Positions 28,554 to 37,568 are shown, numbered from the stretch's first letter. The stretch: 64,000 nt of DNA from Streptomyces armeniacus (GCF_003355155.1 NZ_CP031320.1:4021367-4085366); one strand, 5' to 3'. Notes: generated by a model from the sequence alone, not told the origin. Numbers and translations are program-made.

Positions 28554-28619
28554 GTGGCCGGTCCGTGGCCGGTCCGTGGCCGGTCCGGAGCCGGTCCGGA
28601 GCCGGTCCGTGGCCGGTCC
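28554..28619. repeat. Six 11-bp tandem repeats
   Basis: Unit GTGGCCGGTCC is repeated at 28554, 28565, 28576, then twice as GGAGCCGGTCC (28587, 28598), then GTGGCCGGTCC at 28609. It lies between the P450 terminator hairpin and the MDMPI gene start, both on the minus strand. Confidence 0.9.
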
Positions 28620-28652
28620 ACGGTGCGGCCCGCCCCGCGGACCGCACCGTGG
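28618..28652 (-). terminator. Terminator hairpin of the ferredoxin-P450 operon
   Basis: CCACGGTGCGG (28618-28628) pairs perfectly with CCGCACCGTGG (28642-28652) around a 13-base loop, 10 bases after the P450 stop codon on the minus strand. Confidence 0.65.
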
Positions 28653-28661
28653 ACCGGGCGG

Positions 28662-29927
28662 TCACCAGGTGACCGGCAGCCGGGCCGCTCCGAAGGTGAC
28701 CCTCTTCCCGTGGAACTCGATCTCCTCGAACGGCACCGCGAGCCGCAGCCCCGGCAGCCGGCGCAGCAGCGTCGGCAGGGCGATCTGGAGTTCCGCACGG
28801 GCCAGGTTCTGCCCCAGGCACTGGTGGATGCCGTAGCCGAACGCGACGTGCCCGCGCGCCTGGTGGTCGATGCTGAAGCTGTCGGGGTCGTCCAGGAGCC
28901 CGCCGTCCCGGTTCGCCACCGGAAGGCAGAAGATCAGCCCTTCCCCGGCGCGTACCGGCTGTCCGCCGATCGTGATGTCCTCCAGCGCGACGCGTACGAC
29001 CGCGTTCTCGGCGATCGTCTGGTAGCGCAGCAGCTCCTCGACCGCGTCGGCGACGGTGCGCGGGTCGTCGGTGTCGCGGACCCGCGCGAGCTCCTCCGGG
29101 TGCCGGAGGAGGGTCAGGGTGCTGAGAGTGATCATGTTGGCGGTGGTCTCGTGCCCGGCCACGAGCAGTGCGCGTGCGATGTAGACGGCCTGCCGGCGGG
29201 TGAGTTCACCGGAGGTGACCCGTTCGGCGACCAGCCTGCTGAGGAGGTCGTCGCCCGGCTCGCGCTCCCTGCGGCGTACGAGGTCGAGGAGGTAGGTGTA
29301 GAGCCACTGCTTGGCCGCCTGGACCCGCTCGACGTCGGCGCTCAGGTCGAGCAGCAGCTTCGAGCTGTCCTCGAAGAGGTCGTGGTCCTCGTACGGGACA
29401 CCCAGCAGGACCGCGATGATCCGGGAGGGCACGGGCAGTGCGAACTTGGTGACCAGGTCGGCCGGCCTGCCGCCGGCGATCATCCCTTCGAGGGCGTCGT
29501 CGACCACCTCCTGGATGCGCGGGCGCATGGCCTCGGTCTGCCGGACGGTGAACGCGCCGGTCAGCATCCGGCGCTGCTCCGCGTGCTGCGGGTCGTCCAT
29601 GCGGGGGAAGACGACCTCTTCGGGGGCCATCTTCCGGCTCGCCGCCAGTGAGGGCAGCCCCGGGTGCAGGCCGTCGGCGCTGATACGGGGGTCGCGCAGG
29701 CCCGCGCGTACTTCCTCGTGGCGGGTCACCGCCCAGATGCGGGTGCCGTCCCAGAGGCGTACCTGCTGCAGTCCCGGCGCCCGCTGCCAGTCCCGGTGCT
29801 CTCCGGGCGGGTCGAACGGGCAGCGGCCGGAACGCTCCAGGGGGAAGTCGGGAACGGCGGGTGCGGTGGTGGATCCGGTGGAGGCGGTGGATCCGGTGGA
29901 TCCGGTGGACGCCGTGTGCGCGCTCAT
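28662..29927 (-). CDS. Cytochrome P450 (CYP105-like)
   Basis: A 421-residue P450. The heme loop is FGYGIHQCLGQNLA with the ligand Cys at 370; the I helix has AGHETTAN near 257; the K helix has EELLRY. The segment RMDDPQHAEQRRMLTGAFTVRQ resembles CYP105-type enzymes, which hydroxylate diverse small molecules; the natural substrate is unknown. The first 20 residues are a Gly/Ser/Thr repeat (TGSTGSTASTGST). ATG 29927 overlaps the ferredoxin stop (ATGA), so the two are translationally coupled. Confidence 0.93.
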   Translation of the reverse strand: MSAHTASTGSTGSTASTGSTTAPAVPDFPLERSGRCPFDPPGEHRDWQRAPGLQQVRLWDGTRIWAVTRHEEVRAGLRDPRISADGLHPGLPSLAASRKMAPEEVVFPRMDDPQHAEQRRMLTGAFTVRQTEAMRPRIQEVVDDALEGMIAGGRPADLVTKFALPVPSRIIAVLLGVPYEDHDLFEDSSKLLLDLSADVERVQAAKQWLYTYLLDLVRRREREPGDDLLSRLVAERVTSGELTRRQAVYIARALLVAGHETTANMITLSTLTLLRHPEELARVRDTDDPRTVADAVEELLRYQTIAENAVVRVALEDITIGGQPVRAGEGLIFCLPVANRDGGLLDDPDSFSIDHQARGHVAFGYGIHQCLGQNLARAELQIALPTLLRRLPGLRLAVPFEEIEFHGKRVTFGAARLPVTW

Positions 29928-30130
29928 GTCGCCTCCGCTTCCACGAGGCGGATGACACCGGCCGGGCAGGACATGACCGCTTCGCGTATCCGTCCGTACA
30001 ACTCCGGTGCGGGGGACGCGTCCCGCAGCTTCACGAGGCCGTCGTCGTCGCTCTGGTCGAAGACTTCGGGTGAGATCAGGACGCACTGTCCGGCGCCGAC
30101 GCACCTCTCCTGCTCGATGTCCACTTTCAT
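29924..30130 (-). CDS. 3Fe-4S ferredoxin
   Basis: A 68-residue ferredoxin with C10, C16 and C55 (CVGAGQC, then SCPAGVI). Three Cys with a non-Cys second position indicate a [3Fe-4S] cluster of the type that feeds electrons to Streptomyces P450s. Its stop overlaps the P450 start by 4 bases. ATG 30130 has CAGGAG nine bases upstream. The divergent TetR gene and a 15-bp palindrome lie just upstream. Confidence 0.92.
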   Translation of the reverse strand: MKVDIEQERCVGAGQCVLISPEVFDQSDDDGLVKLRDASPAPELYGRIREAVMSCPAGVIRLVEAEAT

Positions 30131-30179
30131 GGGGCAACTCCTGTTCCGTACGTGTTCCGTTCCGAGCCCCCGATAGTCG

Positions 30180-30194
30180 GCTAACACTGTTAGC
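30180..30194. promoter_or_regulatory. 15-bp palindrome, TetR operator
   Basis: GCTAACA-C-TGTTAGC is perfectly symmetrical around base 30187. It sits 50 bases upstream of the ferredoxin-P450 operon and 51 bases upstream of the TetR gene, and is the only AT-rich palindrome in the divergent gap. Confidence 0.7.
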
Positions 30195-30245
30195 GGAGTT
30201 GGTGAACACCGTAAACTGACGCGGAAGTTGGTGAAAGGACACCCG

Positions 30246-30905
30246 ATGAGTACAGGCCAGACGGAGCCGGCCGACGGGATGCGTGTCCGCAACCGCTGGG
30301 GCGAAGGCCGGCGGCTGCGCGAGGAGATCCTGGAGGCGGCCGACCGGCTGCTGGGCCAGGCCCGCAACCCCGAGGAGGTCTCGCTGCGGGCCATCGCACG
30401 GGAGGCCGGAATCGCCGCCCCGTCGGTCTACAAGCACTTCAGGGACAAGTCACAGCTCATGTGGACACTCTTAGACGGTGTTTACGACGACTTGGCCGAA
30501 ACGATGCGGGCGGCAGCGAAGTCGGCGCCGCCCGGCGACTCGTGGGCGGCCCTGCGTGCCACCGTCGACGCGTACTGCCTCTTCGCCACCCGGCAGCGGC
30601 AGCGCTACCAACTGATATTCCTCATCGGGCCCGTGCTGTCCGACCCGCCGGCGTTCGAGGAGTACCCGCACAAGCACGTCGCGAGGGCCTGGAACGAGGT
30701 CGTCGAGGCGTATCTGGCCGATCCGGCGGTGACACCGGCCGGGGCGTGCGGCACCGGGCTGCTGAGCGGCGACGACGTGACGCGGCTGCTCTGGACCGGC
30801 CTGCACGGCCAGTTCGGGCTGGGCTGGAGCCTGACCTACGAGCCGGGGTACCTCCTCGACAGGGCCCGGGACGGGCTCCTGCTGGCCCTCTTCGGCCGCA
30901 CCTGA
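30246..30905 (+). CDS. TetR-family regulator of the P450 operon
   Basis: A 219-residue TetR protein: LREEILEAADRLLGQ, helix-turn-helix VSLRAIAREAGIAAPSVYKHF, and an alpha-helical C-terminal ligand domain (TetR_C_33-like end). ATG 30246 has GAAAGGAC upstream; the frame is open to 30228. Codon 76 is TTA (30471-30473), so full translation should depend on bldA. The divergent arrangement and the shared palindrome argue that it controls the ferredoxin-P450 operon and itself. Confidence 0.9.
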   Translation: MSTGQTEPADGMRVRNRWGEGRRLREEILEAADRLLGQARNPEEVSLRAIAREAGIAAPSVYKHFRDKSQLMWTLLDGVYDDLAETMRAAAKSAPPGDSWAALRATVDAYCLFATRQRQRYQLIFLIGPVLSDPPAFEEYPHKHVARAWNEVVEAYLADPAVTPAGACGTGLLSGDDVTRLLWTGLHGQFGLGWSLTYEPGYLLDRARDGLLLALFGRT

Positions 30906-30907
30906 GA

Positions 30908-32110
30908 CTAGTCGGGTGCGGGGCGGCGGGTGCGGCGCCGGGGCGGGTAGTCGGCGTGCAGGAAGTCGATGAGGTGGGCGTTCACCTCGTCGGGGCTCTC
31001 CTGCTGGGTCCAGTGACCGACGCCGGGCATGACGTGGACGCCCCGCAGGCCCGGCACCCACTCGCGCAGGGGGCCGAGGGCGCCGAAGCGGTACGCGGAG
31101 TCGAGCTCCCCGGTGACGTACAGCGCGGGCTGGTGGATCTTGTGCGTGCCGACCTGCGGCAGGTCGTGCCAGTCGTGGTCGAAGGTGCGGTAGCGCCGGA
31201 CCGCCCCGGCGAAGCCCGTACGGCGGAACTCCCGTACGTAGCAGGCGAACTCCGCGTCCGTACACCAGCCGGACCAGCGCGACGGGCGGCCCGGGTCGGG
31301 CAGCGGGTCGAGGAAGTCGGCGCCCTCGGGGGTGCCGGTCAGCCAGCGCGGCACGAGGTCGTACGGGGCCTGGCCGGACAGCGCGTAGAGCGTCATGCGG
31401 AGCGTACGGTCCGGGTCGGCGTCCAACTCGGCCTCGGCGACGCCGGGTTCCTGGAAGTACAGGACGACGTTGAACCTGCCGGGGTTGTTCTCCCGGATGT
31501 ACTCCGTCATCGGCTTGGGCAACCGCGGCCCGTGGCCCACGCCGAGCCCGGCGACGGCCGGGAAGCGCTCCGGCCGGAGTTCGGCGGCGGCCCAGGTGAT
31601 GCCCGCGCCCTGGTCGTGGCCGACGAGGGCGGCCGTACGGGCGCCGAGGGCATCGAGGAGGCCGTTCAGGTCGGCGATGTTGCCGCGGAGGCTGTAGCCG
31701 GTGATGTCGCGGGGGGCGTCGGTGCGGCCGTAGCCGCGTACGTCGGGGGCGACGGCGTGGTAGCCGGCGGCGGCGAGGGCGGGGAGCTGATGGCGCCAGG
31801 AGTACGCGAGTTCGGGGAAGCCGTGCACGAGGACGACGGTCGGGGCGTGCTCGTCACCCGCCTCGGCGACGTGCATGCGGATGCCGTTGGTGCGGACGGT
31901 GCGGTGCCGAATGTCGTGGCGCACATGGTGCGGCGTCGGCGTACGGGCGGCGCGGCGGCGCGGCCCGTACGGGGCAGTGCTCGCGGTGTTCGCGGTGTTT
32001 GCGGCGGCCGGTGGTGCGGCGAGGGCGGCCGTGCCGAGCCCGGCCGCTCCGGCCGCGATCAGGTTCCGTCGGGTGATCCGTTGGGCGGTCCGTTGGTGCT
32101 GCTTCGGCAT
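30908..32110 (-). CDS. Tat-exported alpha/beta hydrolase (epoxide-hydrolase-like)
   Basis: A 400-residue protein with a twin-arginine signal (ITRRNLIAAGAAGLGTAALA). The mature part has the epoxide hydrolase signature: HGFPE oxyanion motif, nucleophile Asp in VGHDQGAG, conserved WRHQLPALAAAGYHAVAPDVRGYGRTD, and catalytic His in PGVGHWTQQE. Epoxide hydrolases and haloalkane dehalogenases share this Asp nucleophile, so the exact reaction is open; export suggests an extracellular substrate. It converges on the TetR gene with two bases between the stop codons. Confidence 0.83.
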   Translation of the reverse strand: MPKQHQRTAQRITRRNLIAAGAAGLGTAALAAPPAAANTANTASTAPYGPRRRAARTPTPHHVRHDIRHRTVRTNGIRMHVAEAGDEHAPTVVLVHGFPELAYSWRHQLPALAAAGYHAVAPDVRGYGRTDAPRDITGYSLRGNIADLNGLLDALGARTAALVGHDQGAGITWAAAELRPERFPAVAGLGVGHGPRLPKPMTEYIRENNPGRFNVVLYFQEPGVAEAELDADPDRTLRMTLYALSGQAPYDLVPRWLTGTPEGADFLDPLPDPGRPSRWSGWCTDAEFACYVREFRRTGFAGAVRRYRTFDHDWHDLPQVGTHKIHQPALYVTGELDSAYRFGALGPLREWVPGLRGVHVMPGVGHWTQQESPDEVNAHLIDFLHADYPPRRRTRRPAPD

Positions 32111-32263
32111 GTCCGGTCTGCCTCTCCGTGTGGTCCGGTGACGGCAGGATGTCCCGCACCGGTGCGGACGGGCATCCGCCGCCGGGAGGCACCGCGGCTA
32201 CGCGCCGGGGAGTAGCGCGCACGCCGGGCACGCCGAGCACCCCGGGCACGCGAACGGCCCCCC

Positions 32264-32281
32264 CGGGCCGTCCAGGGGAGG
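32264..32281 (-). terminator. Terminator after the CDP-glycerol-transferase-like gene
   Basis: ACGGCCC (32264-32270) and GGGCCGT (32275-32281) form a 7-bp stem with a CCCC loop, 40 bases beyond the stop codon at 32322 on the minus strand. Confidence 0.5.
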
Positions 32282-32321
32282 ACGGTGCCGGGCGGGCCGG
32301 GACGGGTGAACAGCCCGCAGA

Positions 32322-34529
32322 TCAGGCGGAGATGACCGGGTCCTCCGCGTCGCTCGTCGCGTCCGGCTTCTCGTCGTCGGCGCGGTCCGCGCGGTCCGTA
32401 CGCTCCTCGCGGTCCGTACGGCGCCCGGCCTTCGAACCGTCCCGCCGCCCGTCCGGTGCCGGCAAGGGGCGGGCGGCGGGGTCGAGTTCGATCTCTTCCG
32501 CCGCGTCCGCCTTCTCCCGCTGACCGGGGATCTCGGCGGCCGTACGGGCTGCCGCGCGGGTGTTGCGGGAGTCCGCCGCCGCGCACAGGTCGAGCGCGGC
32601 GCGGTTGAAGCGCGCCAGCGACGGCGGGTCCGAGGGGCCGAGCAGGTGGACCTTCAGCTCGGCGCGGGCCGCCGAGAGGGTGTCCTTGGCCGGGTCGCGT
32701 ACGGACTCCAGCAGTCGCGGCACCTCGGACGCGTCCGGCGACAGGATCGTCGCCGCCCGTACGGTCGGGAAGCCCGTCCTGAAGTCGTCCTCGCTCAGGC
32801 CGCTGGTGTTGGCGACCGCGTACGGCTTCTCGCTGCTGAGGTAGTCCGAGACGACGCTGGAGACGTCGCTGATGAGCAGGTCGGCCTGGTTGAAGCAGGT
32901 GTAGATGGCGGGCCGGGCGCCGGTGATGATCTGGTGCTCCCACTCGGGGAACGACGCCCAGTACGCCTCCTCCCACGCCTCACGCGCCGCGGTGACGACG
33001 GCGGCGCGCTCGCTGTCCGGGCGTGACTGGAGCATCATCCGCTCCGGCTCGTCGACGCTCTTGCGGAACGCGGTGCTGGTGAGCTCGTCCAGTTCGGCGG
33101 TGCGGCGCTGGAGTTCGGCCGCCGCCTCCGGGCCCGGGCGGGCGCCCGAGCGCGCGGCGTTCGCCTCGTTGATCATCGCCTGGATGCGCCGGTTGGCCAC
33201 GCCCGCGCGCGGGTCGACAGAGCCGGTCATCGGGTGCGGCTTGTAGAGGAGCCGTACGGCGGGGTCGGCGAGCAGTTCGCGGACGATGTTCTCGCCGGCC
33301 AGGATGACCGAGGTGTTGCCCGGGTCGTCCGTCCAGCCCTCCCAGGTGGGGGCGTACAGCACGGTCGTGTAGCCGTCGCGCGCCGGCGGCCCGGCGTACG
33401 GCAGGATCGGCGCCAGCTGCGGTCTGCCGACCTCCACGACGTCCTTGTCGTCGACGCCGATGTCGGCCAGCTGGTAGCGCTCGCGTGCGGCGGGGCCGGC
33501 GACCCAGACCTCGTCGTACGCCTTGGCGTACGGGTTGCAGGACGACAGCTTGTCGCTCTCGCCGTGGTTCGTGAACGCGTGCTTGACGGTGGGGATGCGC
33601 AGCACCTGCGAGGTCTTCCCGGAGTTCGCCGGGTGCAGCAGCACCTTGAGCGTGGAGTGCTCCAGGTGCATCAGGTGCGCGACCTTGGGGATGCAGACGA
33701 TCGGCACGTCCGTCGCGTCGATCTTCTGCACCATGAAGCGCTCGCGGAGCACGATGAGCGGCCGGCCGTCCAGCGCGGCGAGTGTGCTGAGCCACATGTT
33801 GGCCTGGTAGGCGGAGGTGGCGCCGCCGGAGAAGTACATGCCGACCGTCGGCCGGTAGTCGGCCAGCCAGCCGTCCAGCCAGGCGAGCACCCGCTCCTCG
33901 TTCGGCAGCCGCTTGCCGGGCAGCAGCCAGGTGCCGAGATAGCCGGCGCTGACGATCGACAGCGCCAGCGAGACGCACAGTCCGGCCAGGGCCCAGCCCT
34001 TGGCCGAGGTGACGGCGGTCACGAGCAGACCGGCGGTCGCCGGGCTCATGAAGCGCAGCAGCCTGCGGCTGGGCTGCCGGAGCAGCAGGCGGGGGGGCGC
34101 GGGGGACAGCCGCAGGCCGGAGGTGTCGATGTTGCGCGTGACGATGGGGAGCGTACGGCTGCGGCGTACGAGGACGGCGACGCCCTGGCAGAAGAAGTGC
34201 GCGGCGTAGCAGCCGAGGAGGAGCGGGACGACGCCCATCTCCTCCACCGGCTCGACGTCGGGCAGCCGCACCAGGCCGACGACGATGAGCATGTCGCGCA
34301 GCAGCTGCCGCGTCACGACGTCGAAGCGGACCTTCCCCAGCAGGGCCAGCAGTCCGGGCTGCTGGTGCTGGAGGTAGAGGTCGAGCACGAGGCCGAGGGC
34401 CGAGGCGGCCACGAAGACGGGAACGTTCGGCAGCAGGGCGCCCGCGAGCTGGAGCGAGTACAGCAGCAGCAGGGCGAGCAGCGCCGCCAGCTGGACAGCG
34501 CGTCGAGGGGAGAGTCCGGCAGAGGGCAC
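32322..34529 (-). CDS. CDP-glycerol glycerophosphotransferase-family membrane protein
   Basis: A 735-residue protein. The first 220 residues contain four or five membrane segments; the C-terminal two thirds have the glyphos_transf fold: VLLHPANSGKTSQVLRIP, FTNHGESDKL, VLYAPTWEGW (the donor-site WEG), LLYKPHPMTG and LLISDVSSVVSDYL. The family adds glycerol phosphate or related units to wall teichoic acids from CDP-activated donors; here the acceptor is unknown. GTG 34529 has CAGGAG eight bases upstream. The last 75 residues are an Asp/Arg-rich tail. The region upstream of the gene contains the adapter-like stretch, so its true promoter neighbourhood is uncertain. Confidence 0.85.
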   Translation of the reverse strand: MPSAGLSPRRAVQLAALLALLLLYSLQLAGALLPNVPVFVAASALGLVLDLYLQHQQPGLLALLGKVRFDVVTRQLLRDMLIVVGLVRLPDVEPVEEMGVVPLLLGCYAAHFFCQGVAVLVRRSRTLPIVTRNIDTSGLRLSPAPPRLLLRQPSRRLLRFMSPATAGLLVTAVTSAKGWALAGLCVSLALSIVSAGYLGTWLLPGKRLPNEERVLAWLDGWLADYRPTVGMYFSGGATSAYQANMWLSTLAALDGRPLIVLRERFMVQKIDATDVPIVCIPKVAHLMHLEHSTLKVLLHPANSGKTSQVLRIPTVKHAFTNHGESDKLSSCNPYAKAYDEVWVAGPAARERYQLADIGVDDKDVVEVGRPQLAPILPYAGPPARDGYTTVLYAPTWEGWTDDPGNTSVILAGENIVRELLADPAVRLLYKPHPMTGSVDPRAGVANRRIQAMINEANAARSGARPGPEAAAELQRRTAELDELTSTAFRKSVDEPERMMLQSRPDSERAAVVTAAREAWEEAYWASFPEWEHQIITGARPAIYTCFNQADLLISDVSSVVSDYLSSEKPYAVANTSGLSEDDFRTGFPTVRAATILSPDASEVPRLLESVRDPAKDTLSAARAELKVHLLGPSDPPSLARFNRAALDLCAAADSRNTRAAARTAAEIPGQREKADAAEEIELDPAARPLPAPDGRRDGSKAGRRTDREERTDRADRADDEKPDATSDAEDPVISA

Positions 34530-34624
34530 GGGCTGGGCTCCTGGCGGGGGGAGGGTAAACGAGTTGCCTCCAACGTCTTTTTTTTCTAACTACAAGCCCT
34601 CGACGGGGGTGTGGAGGTAGGGGT

Positions 34625-34657
34625 TGGTCGGCAGCGTCAGATGTGTATAAAGGACAG
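34625..34657 (+). other. Stretch matching the Illumina Nextera read-1 adapter
   Basis: These 33 bases match the Nextera transposase read-1 adapter at 30 positions: GTCGGCAGCGTC (34627-34638... read within TGGTCGGCAGCG) is identical to the adapter body and AGATGTGTATAA (34639-34650) to the Tn5 mosaic end, followed by AGGACAG where the adapter has GAGACAG. A match this long to a synthetic oligonucleotide is not expected by chance, so it probably marks unremoved adapter at an assembly join. The adapter sequence is from my memory. Confidence 0.8.
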
Positions 34658-34677
34658 GAGTAGGACGGGCGGGGCAG

Positions 34678-36327
34678 TCACGGCGCCCCCGGCGGGACGA
34701 ACGGCAAGTCCGGCGGCGCGCCGTGCTCGATGAGCCGCAGCAGCGCGTCCGTGTCCGCGTGCTCCTCGATCAGGTCGCCGAGCCGCTCCAGCTGTTGCTC
34801 ACGCAACGCCGCGAAGGCCGTGTCCGGGGCCGGCTCGAAGGCGCGCCCGGCGTCCGCGGCCACCCGGCGCAGGAACGCGCGGCGGAAGCCGTCGCTCTCC
34901 AGCGAACCGTGCCAGTGCGTGCCCCACACCGACCCGGAACGGCAGCCGTCCAGGTGGTGGCGTGCGCCCTCGCCGTCCGGCGACTCGCCCTCGAAGAACG
35001 GTTCCCCGCCGAGGACTTCGGCGACGCCGTGGTGGATCTCGTACCCCTCGACGCGTTCGCCCAGCGCCGTACCGACGGGGCGTGCGAGGGTCTTCGCCGC
35101 GGCGAACCGTACGCGTACGGGCAGCAGGCCGAGGCCCGAAACCACGCCCGCGCGCGACTCGACCTCGTCCTCGATCCGTTCGCCCAGCACCTGGAAGCCG
35201 CCGCAGATGCCCAGGACGGGACGGCCCTCGGCCGCCCGCCGGGCGATCGCCGCGGCGAGGCCGCGCTCGCGCAGCCACTCCAGCGCGCGCACGGTGCCGC
35301 GGGTGCCGGGCAGCACCACCAGGTCGGCGTCGGCCAGTTCCTCCGGCCGGTCGGTGAACCGTACGGCGACGCCCGGCTCGGCGGCGAGCGCGTCCACGTC
35401 CGTGAAGTTCGACATGAGCGGCACGGGCAGGACGGCCACGCGCAGCACGTCCGCTCCGTACGGTGCGCCGCCGGCGCTCTCCCGTACGGTGCCGCGCAGC
35501 GACAGGCGCAGCCCGTCCTCCTCGTCGATGCCCAGCCCGTGCGCGTACGGCAGCACGCCCAGCGACGGACGCCCGGTGAGCTTCTCCAGCGTGTCCAGGC
35601 CGGGTTGGAGGAGGGAGACGTCGCCGCGGAACTTGTTCACCAGATAGCCCGCTACCAGCGCCTGGTCCGCGGCGGCGAGCAGCGCGGTGGTGCCGAAGAA
35701 GGAGGCGAAGACGCCGCCGCGGTCGATGTCGCCCACGACGACGACCGGAAGGCGCGCCGCGCGCGCGAGGCCCATGTTCACAATGTCCGTACGGCGCAGG
35801 TTGATCTCGGCCGGGCTGCCCGCGCCCTCGCAGATCACCGCGTCGTGGGTGGCGCGGAGTTCGTCGAGGCAGCCGGTCACCGTCTCCAGCAGGGCGCGGC
35901 GGTGGCCGTCGTACGCGCGCGCGGCGTCGATTTCCTCGCCGCTGCCCGTGCTGCCGCTGTCCGTGCCCGCGCCGGTGCCGGTGTCGGCTCGAGTGCCGCC
36001 GTCACCCGCGCCGAAGTAGCCGCGGGCGCTCAGCTCGCCGACCGCCTTGCCCATGAGCACCACCTGACTGGTGCGGTCGCCGCCGGGCTTCAGCAGTACG
36101 GGATTCATCAGCGCGCTCGGCTCGACGCGCGCCGCCGCGGCCTGCATGGCCTGGGCGCGGCCGATCTCGGCACCGTCCCGGGTGACGTACGAGTTGAGCG
36201 ACATGTTCTGCGCCTTGAACGGCGCGACCTTCACACCCTGCCGCGCCAGCCAGCGGCAGATCCCGGCCGTGACCACGCTCTTGCCCGCGTCGGACGTGGT
36301 GCCCGCGACGAGCAGCCCTCCGGTCAT
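34678..36327 (-). CDS. cobQ: Cobyric acid synthase
   Basis: A 549-residue amidotransferase that adds four amide groups to adenosylcobyrinic a,c-diamide in cobalamin synthesis. The N-terminal NTPase has the P-loop GTTSDAGKS at 9-17 and [13 protein letters not shown]; the C-terminal glutaminase has the nucleophile Cys in [10 protein letters not shown] (about residue 371) and a late His in the [10 protein letters not shown] segment. About 25 Gly/Ser/Thr residues ([15 protein letters not shown]) are inserted after GYFGAGD. ATG 36327 overlaps the end of cobD by 4 bases (ATGA), so the genes are coupled under the riboswitch. Confidence 0.95.
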   Translation of the reverse strand: MTGGLLVAGTTSDAGKSVVTAGICRWLARQGVKVAPFKAQNMSLNSYVTRDGAEIGRAQAMQAAAARVEPSALMNPVLLKPGGDRTSQVVLMGKAVGELSARGYFGAGDGGTRADTGTGAGTDSGSTGSGEEIDAARAYDGHRRALLETVTGCLDELRATHDAVICEGAGSPAEINLRRTDIVNMGLARAARLPVVVVGDIDRGGVFASFFGTTALLAAADQALVAGYLVNKFRGDVSLLQPGLDTLEKLTGRPSLGVLPYAHGLGIDEEDGLRLSLRGTVRESAGGAPYGADVLRVAVLPVPLMSNFTDVDALAAEPGVAVRFTDRPEELADADLVVLPGTRGTVRALEWLRERGLAAAIARRAAEGRPVLGICGGFQVLGERIEDEVESRAGVVSGLGLLPVRVRFAAAKTLARPVGTALGERVEGYEIHHGVAEVLGGEPFFEGESPDGEGARHHLDGCRSGSVWGTHWHGSLESDGFRRAFLRRVAADAGRAFEPAPDTAFAALREQQLERLGDLIEEHADTDALLRLIEHGAPPDLPFVPPGAP

Positions 36328-37436
36328 CGGTGCCCCCTCCTCTGGTGTGGTCCGGTCTTCCGGTGTGGTCCGCCTGCCGAGGCGGCCCCGCCGGCAGCGG
36401 GCGTCGTACGCGCGGCAAGGGTGACGGCGAGCGCGCACGCGCTGACGCGCCGGGACAGCCGTACGGCGCGCGCGATGTCGCCCGGTACGGGCGTGCGCCC
36501 GGGAGCGTTGAGCACCGGACGGTGCTCGATTCGGCCTCCGTACGAGAGCGTTCCGCCCAGCCGTACGCCCAGCGCACCCGCGAACGCGGCTTCCACCGGG
36601 CCCGCGTTGGGGCTCGGATGCGCGCGGGCGTCCGTACGCCAGGCAAGTGCCGCGCCGCGCGGGTCCGGCCCGGCCAGCGTGGCGAGGGCCGCCGTCAGCC
36701 GGGAGCCCGGCCAGCCGAGCACGTCGTCCAGCCGGGCGGCGGCCCAGCCGAACCGCCGGTACGCGGGCGACTTGTGGCCGACCATCGCGTCCAGCGTGTT
36801 CGCCGCACGGAACGCGGCCATCCCCGGCACTCCGGCGACGGCGCCCCAGACGAGGGCGCCCACGACGGCGTCCGAGGTGTTCTCCGCGACGGATTCGACC
36901 ACCGCGCGCGCGAGTCCGTCGGCGTCCAGCGCGTACGGGTCACGGCCGCACAGGCGGGGCAGGCGGCGGCGGGCTTCGTCGAGGTCGCCCGCCTCGAGTG
37001 CGGCGCCCACGGCGGCGGCCTCGCGGGCCAGCGACGTTCCGCCGAGTACGGCCCAGGTGACGGCGGCGGTCAGGACGGCGTGCGGGGCGGAGTGCGGGGC
37101 GTGCGGGGAGGACTGGGCGGGCGCGTCCGTGGCGTCCGCCCACCCGCCGCAGGCGTGCGGCGGGTGGGCGTCCGGCCGTCCGTCCGCACGTACGCCCGCC
37201 CGCACGCCGCCCCGTACGAGCGCGGTCGCGGCCGCTGCCGCCGCGGTGACGCCGCCGACGCACAGCGCCGTGTGCAGCGCTCCGGCGCCGCGGTGGTCGC
37301 GCCACAGCGCGCGTTCGACCCGCCCCGCGGCCCGGCCGAAGGCCGCGACGGGGTGGCCGCGCCGCGGGTCGGCGAGCAGCAGGTCGGTGAGATAGCCGAG
37401 GACCGCGCCGTACGTGTGGGCGCGTGCAGTCCGCAC
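36324..37436 (-). CDS. cobD: Adenosylcobinamide-phosphate synthase
   Basis: A 370-residue CobD/CbiB membrane protein that attaches the aminopropanol arm to adenosylcobyric acid. Signatures are [19 protein letters not shown] near the N-terminus, [40 protein letters not shown], and [23 protein letters not shown]. About 45 residues rich in Ala/His/Pro are inserted after the second hydrophobic segment. The start must be GTG 37436 or later because a TGA closes the same frame at 37442-37440, two codons upstream; no clear ribosome site precedes the GTG. Confidence 0.93.
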   Translation of the reverse strand: MRTARAHTYGAVLGYLTDLLLADPRRGHPVAAFGRAAGRVERALWRDHRGAGALHTALCVGGVTAAAAAATALVRGGVRAGVRADGRPDAHPPHACGGWADATDAPAQSSPHAPHSAPHAVLTAAVTWAVLGGTSLAREAAAVGAALEAGDLDEARRRLPRLCGRDPYALDADGLARAVVESVAENTSDAVVGALVWGAVAGVPGMAAFRAANTLDAMVGHKSPAYRRFGWAAARLDDVLGWPGSRLTAALATLAGPDPRGAALAWRTDARAHPSPNAGPVEAAFAGALGVRLGGTLSYGGRIEHRPVLNAPGRTPVPGDIARAVRLSRRVSACALAVTLAARTTPAAGGAASAGGPHRKTGPHQRRGHR

Positions 37437-37439
37437 CGC

Positions 37440-37568
37440 TCAGCGCACGGTGGTGGCGGGACGGGACCCGGGCGGCGCCGCGCCGCGTCGGACGCGCGGA
37501 GCGGCACGGCGGCGGAGGCGGCTCGTGCCGCGAGAGGTAGCGGAATCAGGACCGGAAAAGCCACGCAT
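37440..37568 (-). CDS. Possible 42-residue leader ORF between riboswitch and cobD
   Basis: ATG 37568 follows GAGTGAGGA and opens a 42-codon frame (MRGFSGPDSATSRGTSR...) that ends with TGA at 37442-37440. The next-but-one codon in the same frame is the cobD start GTG. cobD lacks its own ribosome site, so terminating ribosomes could restart on it. The peptide is Arg/Ser/Pro-rich with no domain. The alternative is plain untranslated leader. Confidence 0.35.
   Translation of the reverse strand: MRGFSGPDSATSRGTSRLRRRAAPRVRRGAAPPGSRPATTVR

Noticed and set aside
28554..28619. CRISPR-like array
   Set aside because: Units are 11 bp with no spacers and no cas genes; it is a plain tandem repeat.
29928..30437. 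A longer P450 frame reaching through the ferredoxin
   Set aside because: The ferredoxin is a clear gene in another frame and the P450 ATG overlaps its stop as expected for coupling.
34625..34657. A natural Tn5/IS50 end
   Set aside because: There is no transposase or second end, and the match continues beyond the 19-bp mosaic end into the synthetic adapter part.
37070..37564. Alternative minus-strand frame starting MAFPVLIPLPLAARAA before cobD
   Set aside because: It runs out of frame through conserved cobD sequence and has no homology of its own; the start region does overlap the leader ORF.
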